From Dromiciops gliroides (Eukaryota > Chordata > Mammalia > Microbiotheria > Microbiotheriidae): a stretch of 64,000 nt of DNA. The stretch lies in contig NC_057861.1 of assembly GCF_019393635.1 (NCBI RefSeq), positions 81,723,327 through 81,787,326 of the forward strand, read 5' to 3'. Every line of letters begins with the position of its first letter. Position 1 is the first letter of the stretch. The position numbers and the translations under genes are program-made. Shown piece after piece: positions 34,115 through 45,168 of the stretch. Under the pieces are notes generated by a model. That model did not search any database. It saw nothing but the letters and a program-made list of their open reading frames with translations, and was not told the origin of the DNA.

Positions 34115-34991
34115 TTCCATTTTTAATTCTTGTTTTATTGAAGAAAAGAAAAGGAGAGAAAAAAATAGATTCCCCCCCCTACCCCCATCCCTGTACACCC
34201 AACCCAATTTCCCCTCTGGAGGGTGGGTGCTCTGGCCCCTCTGCTCAGGGAGGGCCAGGGTGTGGGAGGCTCTCTGCCTGGGTTTGGGGAGTAGTGTCCA
34301 AATACTCTCCCCCGGGGGGAGGATTTGGGGGGAGTCTTAAAAAAGGATGTCCAGGGCTTGAGAGGCGAGGCCAGGGCTGCTCCCAGGAAAGCAGGCCTTT
34401 CTGATAACCCGTGAGTCCTTCCTCCCTGCCCCAGGGCCTCGGGGCTGAGAAGACCCAGCCAGGTGGTTTCTCTGTCTCCCACACCCACCATGAGAGCAGG
34501 GACAGGACCTGTCTGAGCAGGACCGAGTCCTAGAACCACGTAGGGGCCACCCCCAGGGCCCTTGGAGGTCTTTCCTGAACCACACGACGGGTCCAGTCTC
34601 TGGCTCCTCTGCCTGGCCTCAGCAGGTTGGATGGTCCCCTTTGGCCAATGGCTGTCAGGCCTGCCACGGGCCCCCTCCCTGTTGCCGATCTCTGTGCCCC
34701 CCCTCCCAGAACCTAACACTACTGTATGTCCCAGAGATGCCAATCTCTGTGCCCCAGCCAGAGGCCAGGCTACTTGGCTCCGAGGCAGCTCCTTGGGGGG
34801 AACCAGTGTTGCCGCCTCCCCGCCCCGGCCCTGCTGAACCTGCCTCCACTCCGGGGATCCTCAGGCCTGTAGGTCCTGGGGCCAGGCGCAGCAGGTTTTC
34901 TCCCAGGACTCTGGGGTGGGAGGCGGTTTGGGGGAACGGGGTTCGGGGAAGAAAGATGAGTCCTGCCTCGTCCCCAGCCCCAGCCCCCAGC
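34115..34991 (-). terminator. ADGRB1: ADGRB1 3' UTR and poly(A) signal
   Basis: About 875 nt, GC-rich and without any recognised repeat, follow the stop. AATAAA read on the - strand lies at 34139-34134, and an A-rich AATTAAAA overlaps 34130-34120. Cleavage is inferred about 15-25 nt further on. Long open frames in this UTR have no homology that I can see. Confidence 0.7.
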
Positions 34992-35189
34992 TCAGACCTC
35001 GGTCTGGAGGTCAATAATGTCTTGTCCCACCAGAGGTATCGTGGCCCCGGTCTTCTCCCACTCCACGGTTTTGAGTTCTAGTGGAGAAGGGGGAAGCAGG
35101 TCTATCTCTTTTTTCACCCAGGCTGGCGTCGTCTGACCTTTCCGGACACTGTCCCAAGGTCTTCTGTTCGGTGTCTGCTGCTTCTCTGG
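34992..35189 (-). CDS. ADGRB1: ADGRB1 last coding exon (C-terminal tail, QTEV PDZ ligand)
   Basis: Acceptor 'cccttgcag|CCAGAG' opens a 198-nt coding part reading [28 protein letters not shown], then [18 protein letters not shown] and [19 protein letters not shown], then TGA. The last four residues are the class I PDZ-binding motif that, in the family, binds MAGI and PSD-95-type scaffolds. Variations from the human protein as I recall it ([15 protein letters not shown]) are conservative. Confidence 0.97.
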   Translation of the reverse strand, partial: PEKQQTPNRRPWDSVRKGQTTPAWVKKEIDLLPPSPLELKTVEWEKTGATIPLVGQDIIDLQTEV

Positions 35190-35209
35190 CTGCAAGGGTG
35201 GGAGAGGAG

Positions 35210-35580
35210 GAGGAGGAGGCGAAAGAGAAAAAGATAATGAGATGGAGGTAGAATTAGAGAGACAAGATCAGAGACTGAGGCAAAGACAGACCAAAACAGA
35301 GGAAGACAGGCAGAGAGAGAGACAGAGAGACAGAGACAGAGAGAGACAGAGAGACACAGAGACAGAGACAGAGACAGAGAGAGATTTAATTGGGGAAATA
35401 GAATATAGATATAGAAATGCAGAGGGAAGGAGAGACAGAGTTAGTGCCACAGAAACAAAGGCAGAGACAGAAAGTCAGTACAGGCCAGACCAGATGGTAG
35501 ACAGAGATAGAGACAGAGAAAGAAGAAAAGAGGAGAGACAAACAAAAAGGTAGAGAGGCAAAGTCAGAGACAAAACACAG
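35210..35580. repeat. Purine-rich (GAGACA)n low-complexity tract in ADGRB1 intron
   Basis: About 370 bp built from GAGACAGA-type units, starting about 20 bp from the splice acceptor of the last coding exon. On the transcribed (-) strand it is CU-rich, next to the exon's polypyrimidine tract. Confidence 0.9.
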
Positions 35581-36059
35581 AAGGGGAAGGGGGGCAAAGT
35601 ACTACTGGGATTATTTGGTGGCTTTAATAAGCCTTTAATTCTCTGTGTGTGTGCCGATGGGCCAGATCCACAATGCAGTCAGCAGGTGCCCCCCATCCTG
35701 CCCTCCCCTTCCCTGGCTCTGGCTGAGGTGGGCTGGGAAGCACAGTGGTCCCAGCACTGCACATCCAGGGGCCCCTTCTCTGGGGGCAGCAGCCTAAGGC
35801 TGAGGCTGTTAGGGGGAGACAGAAAGGACCAGCCCAACACCCCCTGAGTAGAGGCAGACATATGCTAAGATCTGGGGGACGCAGAGAAGGAGGAGACTCT
35901 GTCTGAGCCCTCAGAACAATCAATGGCTATCACACGGTAGAGAAACACTAACATAGTGGGGCAGAAGAATGGAGAGATGATTTAATGTTGGTGACACTGA
36001 GGAGGACTTCCTGGACAAGGAGGCACAAGGTTGCAACTGGATTTTATGTAAATTCTTTT

Positions 36060-36425
36060 GCCTCACAAGAGAAAAGGCAGAAAATCATTCCCCTCATTCG
36101 GAGAGAATAGGAGCAAACCAAAGCCTGGATAAGGGAAGGGACTTGTCCAGGGTCACACAGTGAGTCAGCCAGGGGCTTCAACTTAAGTTTCTTCATACTC
36201 CACTCAATCCAGGGCTCTTTACATGGGAACCTAGTTGTCTGAGCAATGATAATCCCCGGTCTGTCCTCAGGAGACATATGGGGGAGGGGGAGATTAAAGA
36301 GCAACTAATAATTCCACTCACTTGAACATTTATATAGCACTGAGTCAGTCAGTAAACATTGATTAAATGCCTATTATGTGCCAAGCATTGTGCTGAGCTG
36401 CCTTGAAGGAACTCACAATCTATGA
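36060..36425 (-). mobile_element. MIR SINE (about 36060-36230) and L2 3' tip (about 36335-36425), antisense
   Basis: 'gggacttgtccagggtcac', 'cttcaacttaagtttcttc' mark the MIR; 'cagtaaacattgattaaatgcc' and 'tatgtgccaagcattgtgc' mark the L2 terminus. Confidence 0.7.
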
Positions 36426-36597
36426 ATAAAGTGGCAAGTAGGGTAGAATAGTGCATAGAGAGCTGGCCTCAAAGTCAGCAAGACCTGGGTTCAAGCCCTG
36501 CCTTAACATCAATATAGAATACACACACAAACAAGTTATATGTACAGAGGTTATATAGACATACATATGTGTGTGTGTATTTTTAGCTATCTCTATC

Positions 36598-36828
36598 TCA
36601 ATGGCAGCTAGATGGTGCAGTTGGGAAGGCCTGAGTTCAAATCCAGATTCAGACACATAGAAGCTTCATGACCCTGAGCAAGTCACTTAACCCCATTTGC
36701 CTCAGTTTAGTCATCTGTAAAATGAGCTGGAGAAGGAAATAGCAAACCACTCCAATATCTTTGCCAAGAAAACCCCAAATGGGGTCACAAAGAGTCAGAT
36801 ATGACTGAACTACCTGAACAACATATAT
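36598..36828 (+). mobile_element. Long-form tRNA-derived SINE
   Basis: Head 'aatggcagctagatggtgcag', 3' part 'agcaaaccactccaatatc', 'gtcacaaagagtcagatatg' and 'actacctgaacaac'. Confidence 0.88.
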
Positions 36829-36850
36829 AAATACAGAGTAATTTCAAGAG

Positions 36851-37085
36851 GGAAAGAACAGCTAGGTGGCACAATAAATATAGCTCTGGACCTAGGGTCA
36901 GAAAGTCCTGAAAATTCTGCCATATACATGTGCTAGCTGTGTGACCCTGACCGAGTCACTTGATTTCTATCTGCCTCAGTTTCCTCATCTGTAAAATGGT
37001 TTAGCATCTACTTTACAAGGTTTTTGTGAGAATCAAGTGGGTAAGACAATACTTGAAAAGTGCTTTCCAAAAAAAAAAAAAAGAA
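36851..37085 (+). mobile_element. SINE/MIR copy with A-rich end
   Basis: Head 'agaacagctaggtggcac', then 'tgtgtgaccctgaccgagtc', 'ctgcctcagtttcctcatctg' and 'tgagaatcaagtgggtaag'. Confidence 0.8.
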
Positions 37086-37129
37086 AGAAAAGTGCTTTCC
37101 AAGCCTTAAAGTTCTATATCATGCCAGCT

Positions 37130-37800
37130 GCTACCACCACCGTATGGGGATCTGGAACAACTTCATGGAGGAGGTCGACCCTGAGCACTGCTTTAAATGA
37201 AGCTAGAGATTCTTAGAGGCTGAAGTGAGGTGGTAATCTCCTCTGATCACAAGGGACAGTCTGTGCAAAGGCAAAAAAAAAAGTGGCAAATGGAACGTCA
37301 TGTTTGGGGAACAGCATTTGAAAAGTTTGAACGCGGAGTTTATGAGAGAATGGAAGTGAAAAAGACTTGAGAGCCATGGGCAGCTGAAGATTTGCATTTT
37401 TCCCTAGGGGCAAGAGGACCACCAAAGATTTGGGGGAAGGGGAGCGGCAATGGTCAGATCCATGTTTTAGGAATATCAGCTTGGCAGCAGTGTGGAAGGT
37501 GGGTGGAGAGGGGAGAGACAGAGGCAAGGAGGCCAATTAGGGAGACTGTTGCCATAATGCAGTTGAGAGGTTATGAGGGCCAAGAAGAATTAGGGTTGAG
37601 GATGAATGAGAGGTGAGAATGGGATAGATCTGAGAACTGTAGTAGAGGAAGAAGTGACAAGTCTTGGAAGACAATTATAGTAAATGCTTTTCATTTGTTC
37701 ACATGAAGGGTCAGGGAAGGACGTCATTCAAGACTGACTCTGAGCTGGCAAATCTGGGTGATTTGGAAGGATAATGGTTTCCTCTAAAGAAATATGGAGG
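37130..37800 (-). mobile_element. L2 LINE remnant, antisense
   Basis: Reversed L2 landmarks: 'cagtctgtgcaaaggc', 'atcagcttggcagcagtgtgg', 'gttgccataatgcagttgag', 'gtaaatgcttttcatttg'. The copy continues past the SINE at 37808 and the LTR at 38061 (to about 39640). Confidence 0.65.
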
Positions 37801-37807
37801 ACTGTGG

Positions 37808-37978
37808 GACAGCTAGGTGGTGCAGTGGATAAAGCACCGCCCCTGCATTTAGGAGGACCTGAGTTCAAATCCAGCCTCAGACACTTGACACTTACTAGCT
37901 GTATGACCCTGGGCAAGTCACTTAACCCTCATTGCCCTGCCCCCCCCCCCAAATAAAAAGAAAGAAAGAAAGAAAAAG
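37808..37978 (+). mobile_element. tRNA-derived SINE
   Basis: Head 'gggacagctaggtggtgcag', body 'gacacttgacacttactagc', C run and (AAAG)n tail. Confidence 0.92.
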
Positions 37979-38060
37979 AAAAATACTGATGAACCAGCAA
38001 AAGAGACTGAGAAGCAACAGGGAAAGAGGGAGGGGGAGAGACCAAGCTCAGTCATACAAG

Positions 38061-38692
38061 TGATGGAGGAGGCTAAAAAAGGTTAACAGATAACCTAAGA
38101 CTTGAACAATAGTAGCCAGAAGGATTAACAGAGAAACTAAGACCTGAGTAACCAGAGGGTTACTATCAACCAACACTATCAACAGGAGACAGTAACCAGG
38201 GACCACTGACCATTAATAGCCATTAATATTCCTAGGTGACAGGAAACAGAAACTACGCCGAGAAACCAGATCTTAAAGTAAAGAGATATCATAAACAGAG
38301 AGATCCTCTGGTTCTGACAAGTTTAAGCATATCTTTATGAACATGCATAGAAAAGACCAAATATGTCCTTAGGTTCACCTTATGACATTTAAACCCCCAA
38401 AACACACCCCTAGTGAAAAAGGTACCCACCTTGGAGGACATCTTAGGACTCCAGGAAGTCCAAAATAGGATATGAACCTCCCACAAGGAGGAGATGAAGA
38501 TAATGAGGAGATAATCTGCTTTTCTCACCATAAATATAACCATTTTTCCTCTCCCTATTGGAGACATCTTTCTTCTTGGTGATTCTCCCTGTAGCCTCAC
38601 AATATTTTAATGAAACTTGGGAAACTGAGTCTTGTGATTCTTTGGGATGCCTCACGATTATTTTCATCAAATAAATCCATTCCCCCACATCA
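38061..38692 (+). mobile_element. Solo LTR inserted in L2
   Basis: Ends are TGATGG...CATCA (5-bp inverted TGATG/CATCA), with an exact 4-bp target duplication CAAG at 38057-38060 and 38693-38696. AATAAA is at about 38669, some 20 bp before the 3' end. The interrupted antisense L2 resumes directly after it. No internal retroviral sequence is present. Confidence 0.78.
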
Positions 38693-38696
38693 CAAG

Positions 38697-39640
38697 CAAT
38701 GAATGGGATGAGGGAGGTGGAGTGGGAGGAGACAGAAATGTGGGAAGTAGTTGGTTAGTAGTGTCAAAAGCTTCAAGGAAAATGAGAACTGAGAAAAAGA
38801 CCATTGAACTTAGCAGTTAAAAGATCACTGGTAACCTCAGACAGTTGAGTAGGAAGGTCAGAAGCCAAAGTGATTGAGGAAAATCTGTGAGATAAGAAAA
38901 TGAAAAAAAAGAAGAAGATGGATGTCATCATATAGATGATGCTACGCTGGGAGTTTGATCCTGAAAGGGAGAAGAAATAGAGGGGGAAGTTTAGAGGGAT
39001 AATAAGACCAAAGAGGGGTTTTTAAGGACAGGAGAGACCTGGGAATGTTTGTAGGCATTAGGAAAGGAGCTGTGAAGACACGGGAAAAGGAAGGAATGGT
39101 TAAAGGTACAAGCTCTAAGAGAAGATAGAAGGGGACAGGCTCCAAGGCATAGGTGAGGGATTGACTATCACAAAGAGAAATTCATCTTTTTCTTTTTTTT
39201 TTTGCGGGGCAATGGGGGTTAAGTGACTTGTCCAGGGTCACACAGCTAGTAATTGTCAAGTGACTAAAGCCAGATTTGAACTCAGGTATTCCTGAATCCA
39301 GTGCTGATGCGCCACCTAGCTGCCCCGCTCTTTTTCATTAGAAACTGGAGTAAAGGGGGAGAGGATGATGGTAAAGAGAGATTTTGAGGCCAGGCAGTAA
39401 GAAAGAATCAGGAGTTTAGGACAGAATGGCCTTCTATTTATCAGTCAAGAAAGAGGTGAGGTTCTCTGCTGAGTGGGAGAGGGGAGGAAATGTTGTAGGA
39501 AGCTGGGGAGGAGAGGAGAAGGTTTAGAATAGCCATTGGGAAGGGCATGATAGGGAGGCCAAAAAGGTGGGACAAAAGGATTGATGGATATAGGGAGGAC
39601 CCAAGTGAGATTAGAGATTAGAGAGCATACATGTGTAGTG
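38697..39640 (-). mobile_element. L2 LINE remnant, antisense (continuation), split by a SINE
   Basis: 'tagtgtcaaaagcttcaagg', 'aagaccattgaacttagcag', 'gatcactggtaacctcag' and 'cctgggaatgtttgtaggc' are reversed L2 ORF2 landmarks. A SINE splits it at about 39190-39327. Confidence 0.68.
39190..39327 (-). mobile_element. tRNA-derived SINE, antisense, with internal deletion
   Basis: 'gcggggcaatgggggttaag', 'cacacagctagtaattgtc', 'gccacctagctgcccc'. The 'gctctatccactg' part is missing, a small internal deletion. Confidence 0.9.
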
Positions 39641-39699
39641 AACCTGCTTTTTCCAGCAGATTAAAAAAAATAATAACAATAATAAGGATAGTTCGGTCT

Positions 39700-39946
39700 T
39701 TTTTTTTCAGTTGTTTCTGACTCTTGGTGACCCCATTTGGGGTTTTCTTGGCAAAGATACTGGAATGGTTTGCCATTTCCTTCCTAGTTCATTTTACAGA
39801 TGAGGAAACTGAAGCAAACAAGGTTAAGTGACTTGTCCAGGGTCACACAGCTAGTAAATATCTGAGTCTGGATTTGAACTCACAAAGATGAGCCTTCCTA
39901 ACTCCAGGCTGGGCATTCTATCCAGTGCACCACCTAGCCACCCATA
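39700..39946 (-). mobile_element. Long-form tRNA-derived SINE, antisense
   Basis: 'cagttgtttctgactcttgg', 'gaccccatttggggttttc', 'gatactggaatggtttgcc' then 'ggttaagtgacttgtccagg' and 'caccacctagccaccc'. Confidence 0.92.
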
Positions 39947-39947
39947 T

Positions 39948-40170
39948 GATGATGATAACTAGCATTTATACAGCACTTTAAGTTCAAAGCACTTTACATG
40001 TATTATTTAATTATATCTTGGAAACATCCCTAAGAGCTAAATGCTACTATACCTATTTTATAGAAGAGAAAACTGAGCCAGAAAGGAGTCGACTCACCCA
40101 AGATCACACTACTGCTAAATGTCTGAGACAGAACTTGAATTCAGATCTTCCATACTCTAAAGTCAGTGCC
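39948..40170 (-). mobile_element. MIR SINE, antisense
   Basis: 'actagcatttatacagcac', 'actttacatgtattatttaatt', 'agaagagaaaactgagcc'. Confidence 0.8.
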
Positions 40171-40194
40171 CAACTCCTCACTCTTTTCTTTTTC

Positions 40195-40300
40195 TTCCTT
40201 TGTTGCTTTTTCTCTTCCCTCCTTTGTTCTTTTCTTCCTCCTTCCTTCCTTCTTTCCTTCCTTTTTTCCTCCTTCCTTCCTTTTACTTTCTTTCCTTCAC
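40195..40300. repeat. (CTT/CCTT)n low-complexity tract
   Basis: T- and C-only stretch on the + strand leading into an antisense SINE/MIR fragment (40300-40425: 'aggggttaagtgacttgccc'). Confidence 0.85.
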
Positions 40301-40429
40301 CAATAGGGGTTAAGTGACTTGCCCAGGGTCACACAGCTAGTAACAGTTTGAGGCTCGATTTGAATCCAGGAAAATAAGTTTTCCTAATTCCTGGTGGCTT
40401 GGTATTCTATCCATTGCAACACAATGCTT

Positions 40430-40690
40430 GAACTATTATAATGATCTGCCATTAATTCTCCCTGCCTCAAGTCTCTCCCCACTCCAGTCCATTCTCTCTT
40501 CAGCTGTCAAAGTGATCTTCCTAAGATATGGGTCTGACCATATCATCCCTGGCTATTCAATACATTCCAGTGACGCCCTATTATCTCCAAGATCAAACAT
40601 AAAATCCTGTTTGGTATTCAAAACCCTTCAAAATCTGGCTTCCTCCTACCTTTCCAGCCTTCTTACATCTCATTCTGCTCCCTTTCCCCC
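40430..40690 (+). mobile_element. L2 LINE, 3' region
   Basis: 'cagctgtcaaagtgatcttcc', 'atatgggtctgaccatatc', 'aaacccttcaaaatctggc' in L2 order. Confidence 0.8.
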
Positions 40691-40694
40691 TCTT

Positions 40695-40727
40695 TCCATC
40701 CATCCATCTATCATCTATCTATCTATC

Positions 40728-40780
<53 letters not shown>

Positions 40781-40925
40781 CCTCCTTTCTATATTTCTCC
40801 CTCCTATCTCTCCCTCCTCTCTCTCTACCTTTGTCTATATCTATCTATCCATCCATTCACCCATACATCCATTATCTATCTATTGATATTTTATCTATCT
40901 ATCTATCAATCAATCTTTATCTCTT
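40695..40925. repeat. (ATCT)n microsatellite, interrupted
   Basis: Main pure block at about 40712-40780, with further ATCT/CCAT runs to 40925. Confidence 0.95.
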
Positions 40926-41394
40926 CCTCATTTCTCAACTTCTCTGTCATTTCCTGTGTCTCTCTGTCTATCTCTGTCTCTTGAAATGGAGGAAAAGGCT
41001 CTGAGTCAAGTTCTGAACTCCTTGAGAAAGCAAGAGAGAATTCTCTAGGGACTAGCAGATAACTGGGATCATAATAACCCCAACTTCAATGGTGATTTAA
41101 GATTTCATTGCACTTTCTTCACAATAACTTTGTGAATTAGATAAGTAGATATTATCTCTATTTTGCAGTGGAAAAATAATCTCAGAGGTCACATAGAAGT
41201 TATGAGTTCATGGCTCTACATTTCCAAATTTCCCTCCCTTGTCTCTTCCTCACACATCCTACCCATGAGCCACAAAGGTCCTGTTTTAGGCTTCAGTATC
41301 TTTCTCTGTAAAATGAGACTAATCCGTCTCATACCATCTGCCTCACAGGGTTGTCCTGAGGACAACATACTTTGTGGTTAAAGCAAAACAGAAG

Positions 41395-41555
41395 GGGGCA
41401 GCTAGGTGGCACAGAGGATAAAGCACTGACCCTGGATTCAGGAAGACCTGAGTTCAAATCCGGCCTCAGACATTTGACACTAGCTGTGTGACCCTGGGCA
41501 AGTCACTTAACCCTCATTGCCCCGGAAAACAAAACAAAACAAAACCAAAAAAACA
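41395..41555 (+). mobile_element. tRNA-derived SINE
   Basis: Head 'gggggcagctaggtggcac', tail (AAAAC)n. TSD about AAACAGAAGGGG with one mismatch. Confidence 0.92.
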
Positions 41556-41609
41556 GAAAGGGGAGCTATTATTTTAGCTCTTAATAGATATTTATCGGAC
41601 TGAATCAAA

Positions 41610-42545
41610 TTCACTCCACTCAGCTGCCACAGTGATTTTCCTAAAGTGTGGGTCTGAGCATGTCACTCTCCTAATCAATAATCTCCATTGGCTTCTTATT
41701 ACCTTAAATAACTTCACATCCTGGCCCCCCTCTCTATCTAATCTTCTTAGGTTTTATTGCCCTCCATGCATTCTACCATCCAGCTTCAACAGTCTGCTTA
41801 TACTTCTTGGGACATAACAGCCCATAGAGGCTGTTATTATTATTGTCACAATTTATCATCATCATCATCGTCTCCCATCGATGCCTATTGCACTGGCTGC
41901 CCCCATGCCTAACATGCTCTCTTTCCTCATCACAGTCTCTCAGAGCCCCTGACTTCCTTTGGGACTCAGCTCCAATGCTACTTCCTCCTGTGGGAAGTCT
42001 CTTCCTGTCTCTTCCTTTAACCCCAGCTACTAGGCACTTTCCCTCTAAGATTACCTTCCATCTGGGGCAACTAGGTAGTGCAGTGGATAACTCACTGATC
42101 CTGGAGTCAAGAGGACCTGAGTTCAAATCTCACCTCAGACACTTTATTAGCTGTGTGACCCTGGGCAAGTCAACTTAACCCCAATTGCCTTAAACAACCG
42201 GGGCCATCTCTAGTCACATGCTCTTTCTACTGGCCCCAGATGGCTCTGGAGGAGAGAGTGAGGTTGGTGACCTTGCACAGCCTTGCCTCACTTAAAAAAA
42301 ATCCAGTTCAGTGCAAGTCATGACATCATGTCATGGTCCTCTTCCAGAATGAAGGACAAACAATACCTTCCATCTGCTTTGTATGTCATCTTTATGACCC
42401 TAGTTATTTACACAGTGTCTCCCCATTAGAAAGAAAGAAAGTTCAGCTCCTTGAGGGCAGAGAACTTTTGTTGGTTTGGTTTGGTGTTTTGTTCTTTTTT
42501 GTATCCTCAGGGCTTAGCACGGTACCTGGGTACCTGGTACATACA
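41610..42545 (+). mobile_element. L2 LINE 3' end, split by a composite SINE
   Basis: 'cagtgattttcctaaagtg', 'ccctccatgcattctacc', 'gactcagctccaatgctac', then after the SINE 'cacagtgtctccccattag' and 'ccttgagggcagagaac'. Both halves are collinear with L2. Confidence 0.82.
42064..42363 (+). mobile_element. Composite tRNA-derived SINE, 12-bp TSD
   Basis: TSD TACCTTCCATCT is exact at 42052-42063 and 42364-42375. Head 'ggggcaactaggtagtgcag', 3' end 'gaatgaaggacaaaca'. This fixes the composite SINE's full length at about 300 bp. Confidence 0.95.
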
Positions 42546-42819
42546 CAACCCCGCCCCTTCCTGTCCCCTCCCTGACCTGGCTGCTCTTCCTAAGCCCATG
42601 TACAGAACCACCTGGTCCTTAGGGACCATCTAATTTAATCCTTGGATTTTTACATAGAAGGAAACCAAGTCCAGAGAGGGGAAAGGTCTTGCTGAAGACC
42701 ACACAGTGAGGTTTTTTTGACAGAGCAGAGGCTGTGTCCCAGTCTTCCTGATGCCCAGTCTGGGGGTCTATCTGCCGCACTTGGCTTGGAGTGCCTGGCT
42801 CTTGGGTGAAGTCACTGAC

Positions 42820-42930
42820 CTTACTCTCTGCAACAGGCGGCTCCTTCTCTTTCTCCTTCTCTGCATGCTGCAGCTTGCGGTTCAGGTCCTGGAACATGTC
42901 CTGGTGACGTTTCCGGGTGTGCATTATTTT
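42820..42930 (-). CDS. ADGRB1: ADGRB1 exon with the RKR (ELMO-binding) helix
   Basis: Acceptor 'tttccccag|AAAATA' and donor 'AGTAAG|gtcagt' bound 111 nt (37 codons): [37 protein letters not shown]. The RKR within an amphipathic helix is the segment which, in mammalian BAI1, is reported to bind ELMO1 and so engage DOCK180 and RAC1 (family knowledge). The EKEKEKE run is slightly longer than in human as I remember it. Confidence 0.97.
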
Positions 42931-43244
42931 CTGGGGAAAGCGGGGAATGCATACAATAAGCTATGATGAAGAGAGAAACTAAGGGCCCCTCTGGAGCTCC
43001 CAACAGTTTTCACAAACAGAGGCTTCCAAGTCCAAAGGAGTATGATCAGGTGGCCTAGGTAATACCTGGCCTGAAGCTGCATTCAGGGTCCCCCACTAAT
43101 GTGGTATGGGACCTTTGGAATGTCGATCAGGGAACTCAGGGACTCACTTATCCACAAGAGAGCTCTCAGAGGGCACAGTCTTCTCCACTTGACTTGGCTT
43201 CTGATTTAGAGTAAAGGTTCACAAAATTGCCCAGAATTTCAGTT

Positions 43245-43500
43245 AGAATAATAATAATAGCTAGCATTTATAGAGTTCTTTAAGATTTGCAAAATGCTGT
43301 ACATATACGATTTCATTTGATCTTCATAATAATAATTAGAAAATACATAACATTTATATAGCACCCACTATGCCAGACACTACTAAGCGCTTTGACATTA
43401 TTATCTAATTTGATTTTCAACGACAACTCTGGGAGACAGGAGCTATTATCATCTCCATTTTACAGATGAGGAAACTGAGCCAGGCAGCGGCTAAATGACT
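43245..43500 (-). mobile_element. MIR SINE, antisense (two overlapping copies)
   Basis: 'atagctagcatttatagag', 'gctgtacatatacgatttcatttgatc', then a second set 'atttatatagcacccac' and 'ttttacagatgaggaaactg'. Confidence 0.8.
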
Positions 43501-43755
43501 TGCCTACTTTCTGGCTTCCCTGGATTCCTTCAAGTCCCAAGGAAAATAACATTTTTCTCAAGGAAGCCTTCCTTAACCCCTCAATTTCAGTGGCTTCTCT
43601 TGTTTCCTACTTATCCTGTCCATAACTTGCTTTGTATCTATTTGCATGTTGTTTCTCACATTAGATTGGAAACTCCTTGAGGAAAGGAACTGTTTTTGTC
43701 TCTTTTTGTATCCCAGTGTTTGGCACATAGTAGGTGCTTAATAAATGTTTATTGA
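43500..43755 (+). mobile_element. L2 LINE 3' end
   Basis: 'ttcaagtcccaaggaaaat', 'aggaagccttccttaaccc', 'ttgtatcccagtgtttggc', 'tagtaggtgcttaataaatg'. Confidence 0.88.
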
Positions 43756-44169
43756 ATGGCCTAGTGTCACAGAGCTAATAAATATCTGGGGCAGGATTTA
43801 AACACAGGACTTCCAGACTCCAGGTCCAGTGTTCTGTTGACTCTCAAATGAGATACTATTTGTAAAGTGATTAATGCACCTCCTGCCTTCCCTTGACTGT
43901 GTTTTGTAGCTGCCTCGCAAAGGACCTCAGCAGCCATCCATACCAACCTATCCCTGAAAAAGAATCCCCATTGTAACACATGTGACAATGGTCATCTACT
44001 ATTTGCTTGAAGACCTCCAGTGAAGGGAAGCTTACTACCTTCCAAGGCAGTCTAATATATTTTGGGTTATCTTAAATTTAGGGACTTTTTTTTAATGTCA
44101 AGCCTAAATTTGCTTTTTTTCCCATATCCACTCATTGCTCCCTAGTTCTCCCCCTCTGGGGCAAGGGAT

Positions 44170-44320
44170 TAGAACAAGCCTAATTCGATGAGGAAACTGA
44201 TACTTAGGTTAGGTGATTTGTCCAGGGTCGCACAGCAAGTGTCTGAGGCTGGATTTGAACTTACTCCTTCCTGATTCCAATTAGGGTGCTCTATCCACTG
44301 TGCAACCTAGCTGGCACCTA
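44170..44320 (-). mobile_element. MIR/tRNA-SINE hybrid copy, antisense
   Basis: 'gatgaggaaactgatac', 'tgtccagggtcgcacagc', 'ctctatccactgtgcaacctagc'. Confidence 0.75.
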
Positions 44321-44499
44321 TGATTGATTTCCTCCATTAGTCTTCTCTTCTCCCAGCTAAAACTCCCCAGCTCTTGCAAGTGATCCTTATGTGACACAGA
44401 TCTGACACCCCTTAACTTTCTGTCTGACCTACACCAAATGCTCTTTGGCTTCTCAATATCTCTCCTAAATTGTGGCTTCTAAAATTGAACAACATTCTC

Positions 44500-44700
44500 C
44501 AGATATGAGTTCAAATCCAGGTTCAGATACTTTCTAGCTCTGTGACCCTGGGCAAGTTGATTAACCTCTGATCACCTCAGCTGTCAAATAAGGATAATTA
44601 TAGCACCGACTTCCCATGGTTGTTGTGAGGATCAAATGAGAAGTTTGTAAAAGGTTTTGCAAACCTTAAAAGGCTATAGAAATGCCAGTTATTATCGAGT
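44500..44700 (+). mobile_element. MIR SINE
   Basis: 'gagttcaaatccaggttcag', 'ctgtgaccctgggcaagttg', 'tgtgaggatcaaatgag' in order. Confidence 0.88.
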
Positions 44701-45085
44701 ATGGTAGAGGAGAGCAGAACTATCAACTCCCTATTCCTGCAAGGTATGGCTCCTAATGCAGTGCAAACACACATTACCTTTGTTTTATTTTATTCTATTT
44801 TTTTATAGTCACGTCATGCTCACTACTAAATAATACTAAGCTTGCAGCCCCCAGATCTTTATTTTTCACACAAGTTGCTGTCAAGACATACTTTTCCCAT
44901 CCTAATTTTGTGAAGTTGATCTCATGAACCCAGGCATAAACTACAAAGTTAAGAGACGGTTGCCAAGTCCTCAGCAAATTTCTCTATCAAATCACTGATA
45001 CCCTGGAGGCAGTGGCCTTGGCTCCCCTTCAGAGCAGAGGAGTCCAGATGACAAGAGAAAGACATGTAGGTAGTGAGACACCCAC

Positions 45086-45121
45086 CTCAAAATCCAACTC
45101 TGCATAGCGAGATTTCCTCCT
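45086..45121 (-). CDS. ADGRB1: ADGRB1 36-nt microexon (RRKSRYAELDFE)
   Basis: Acceptor 'gccttcacag|AGGAGG' and donor 'TTTGAG|gtgggt' bound exactly 12 codons, RRKSRYAELDFE, joining the long exon (ending SSLE) to KIMHTRKR. The order matches the known BAI1 tail '[24 protein letters not shown]'. Being a multiple of three, it can be skipped without a frameshift. A SINE begins 37 bp upstream of the acceptor. Confidence 0.96.
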
Positions 45122-45168
45122 CTGTGAAGGCAAAGAAGAGAGAGCTCAGTGTGAATGTGCATATTACT

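Larger units (their letters stand above)
35190..42819 (-). other. ADGRB1: ADGRB1 last intron (7.6 kb)
   Basis: GT-AG intron between the RKR exon and the terminal coding exon. It holds L2, MIR and SINE copies, a solo LTR, ATCT and CTT microsatellites, and no other exon that I could support. Confidence 0.9.
42931..45085 (-). other. ADGRB1: ADGRB1 intron between microexon and RKR exon
   Basis: 2.15 kb, GT-AG. It contains antisense MIR (about 43245-43500), a sense L2 end (43500-43755), an antisense MIR (44170-44320) and a sense MIR (44500-44700). Confidence 0.9.

Noticed and set aside
34135..34743. 202-codon open frame on the - strand
   Set aside because: It is in the ADGRB1 3' UTR, after the true stop; GC-rich DNA gives long open frames by chance, and no domain is visible.
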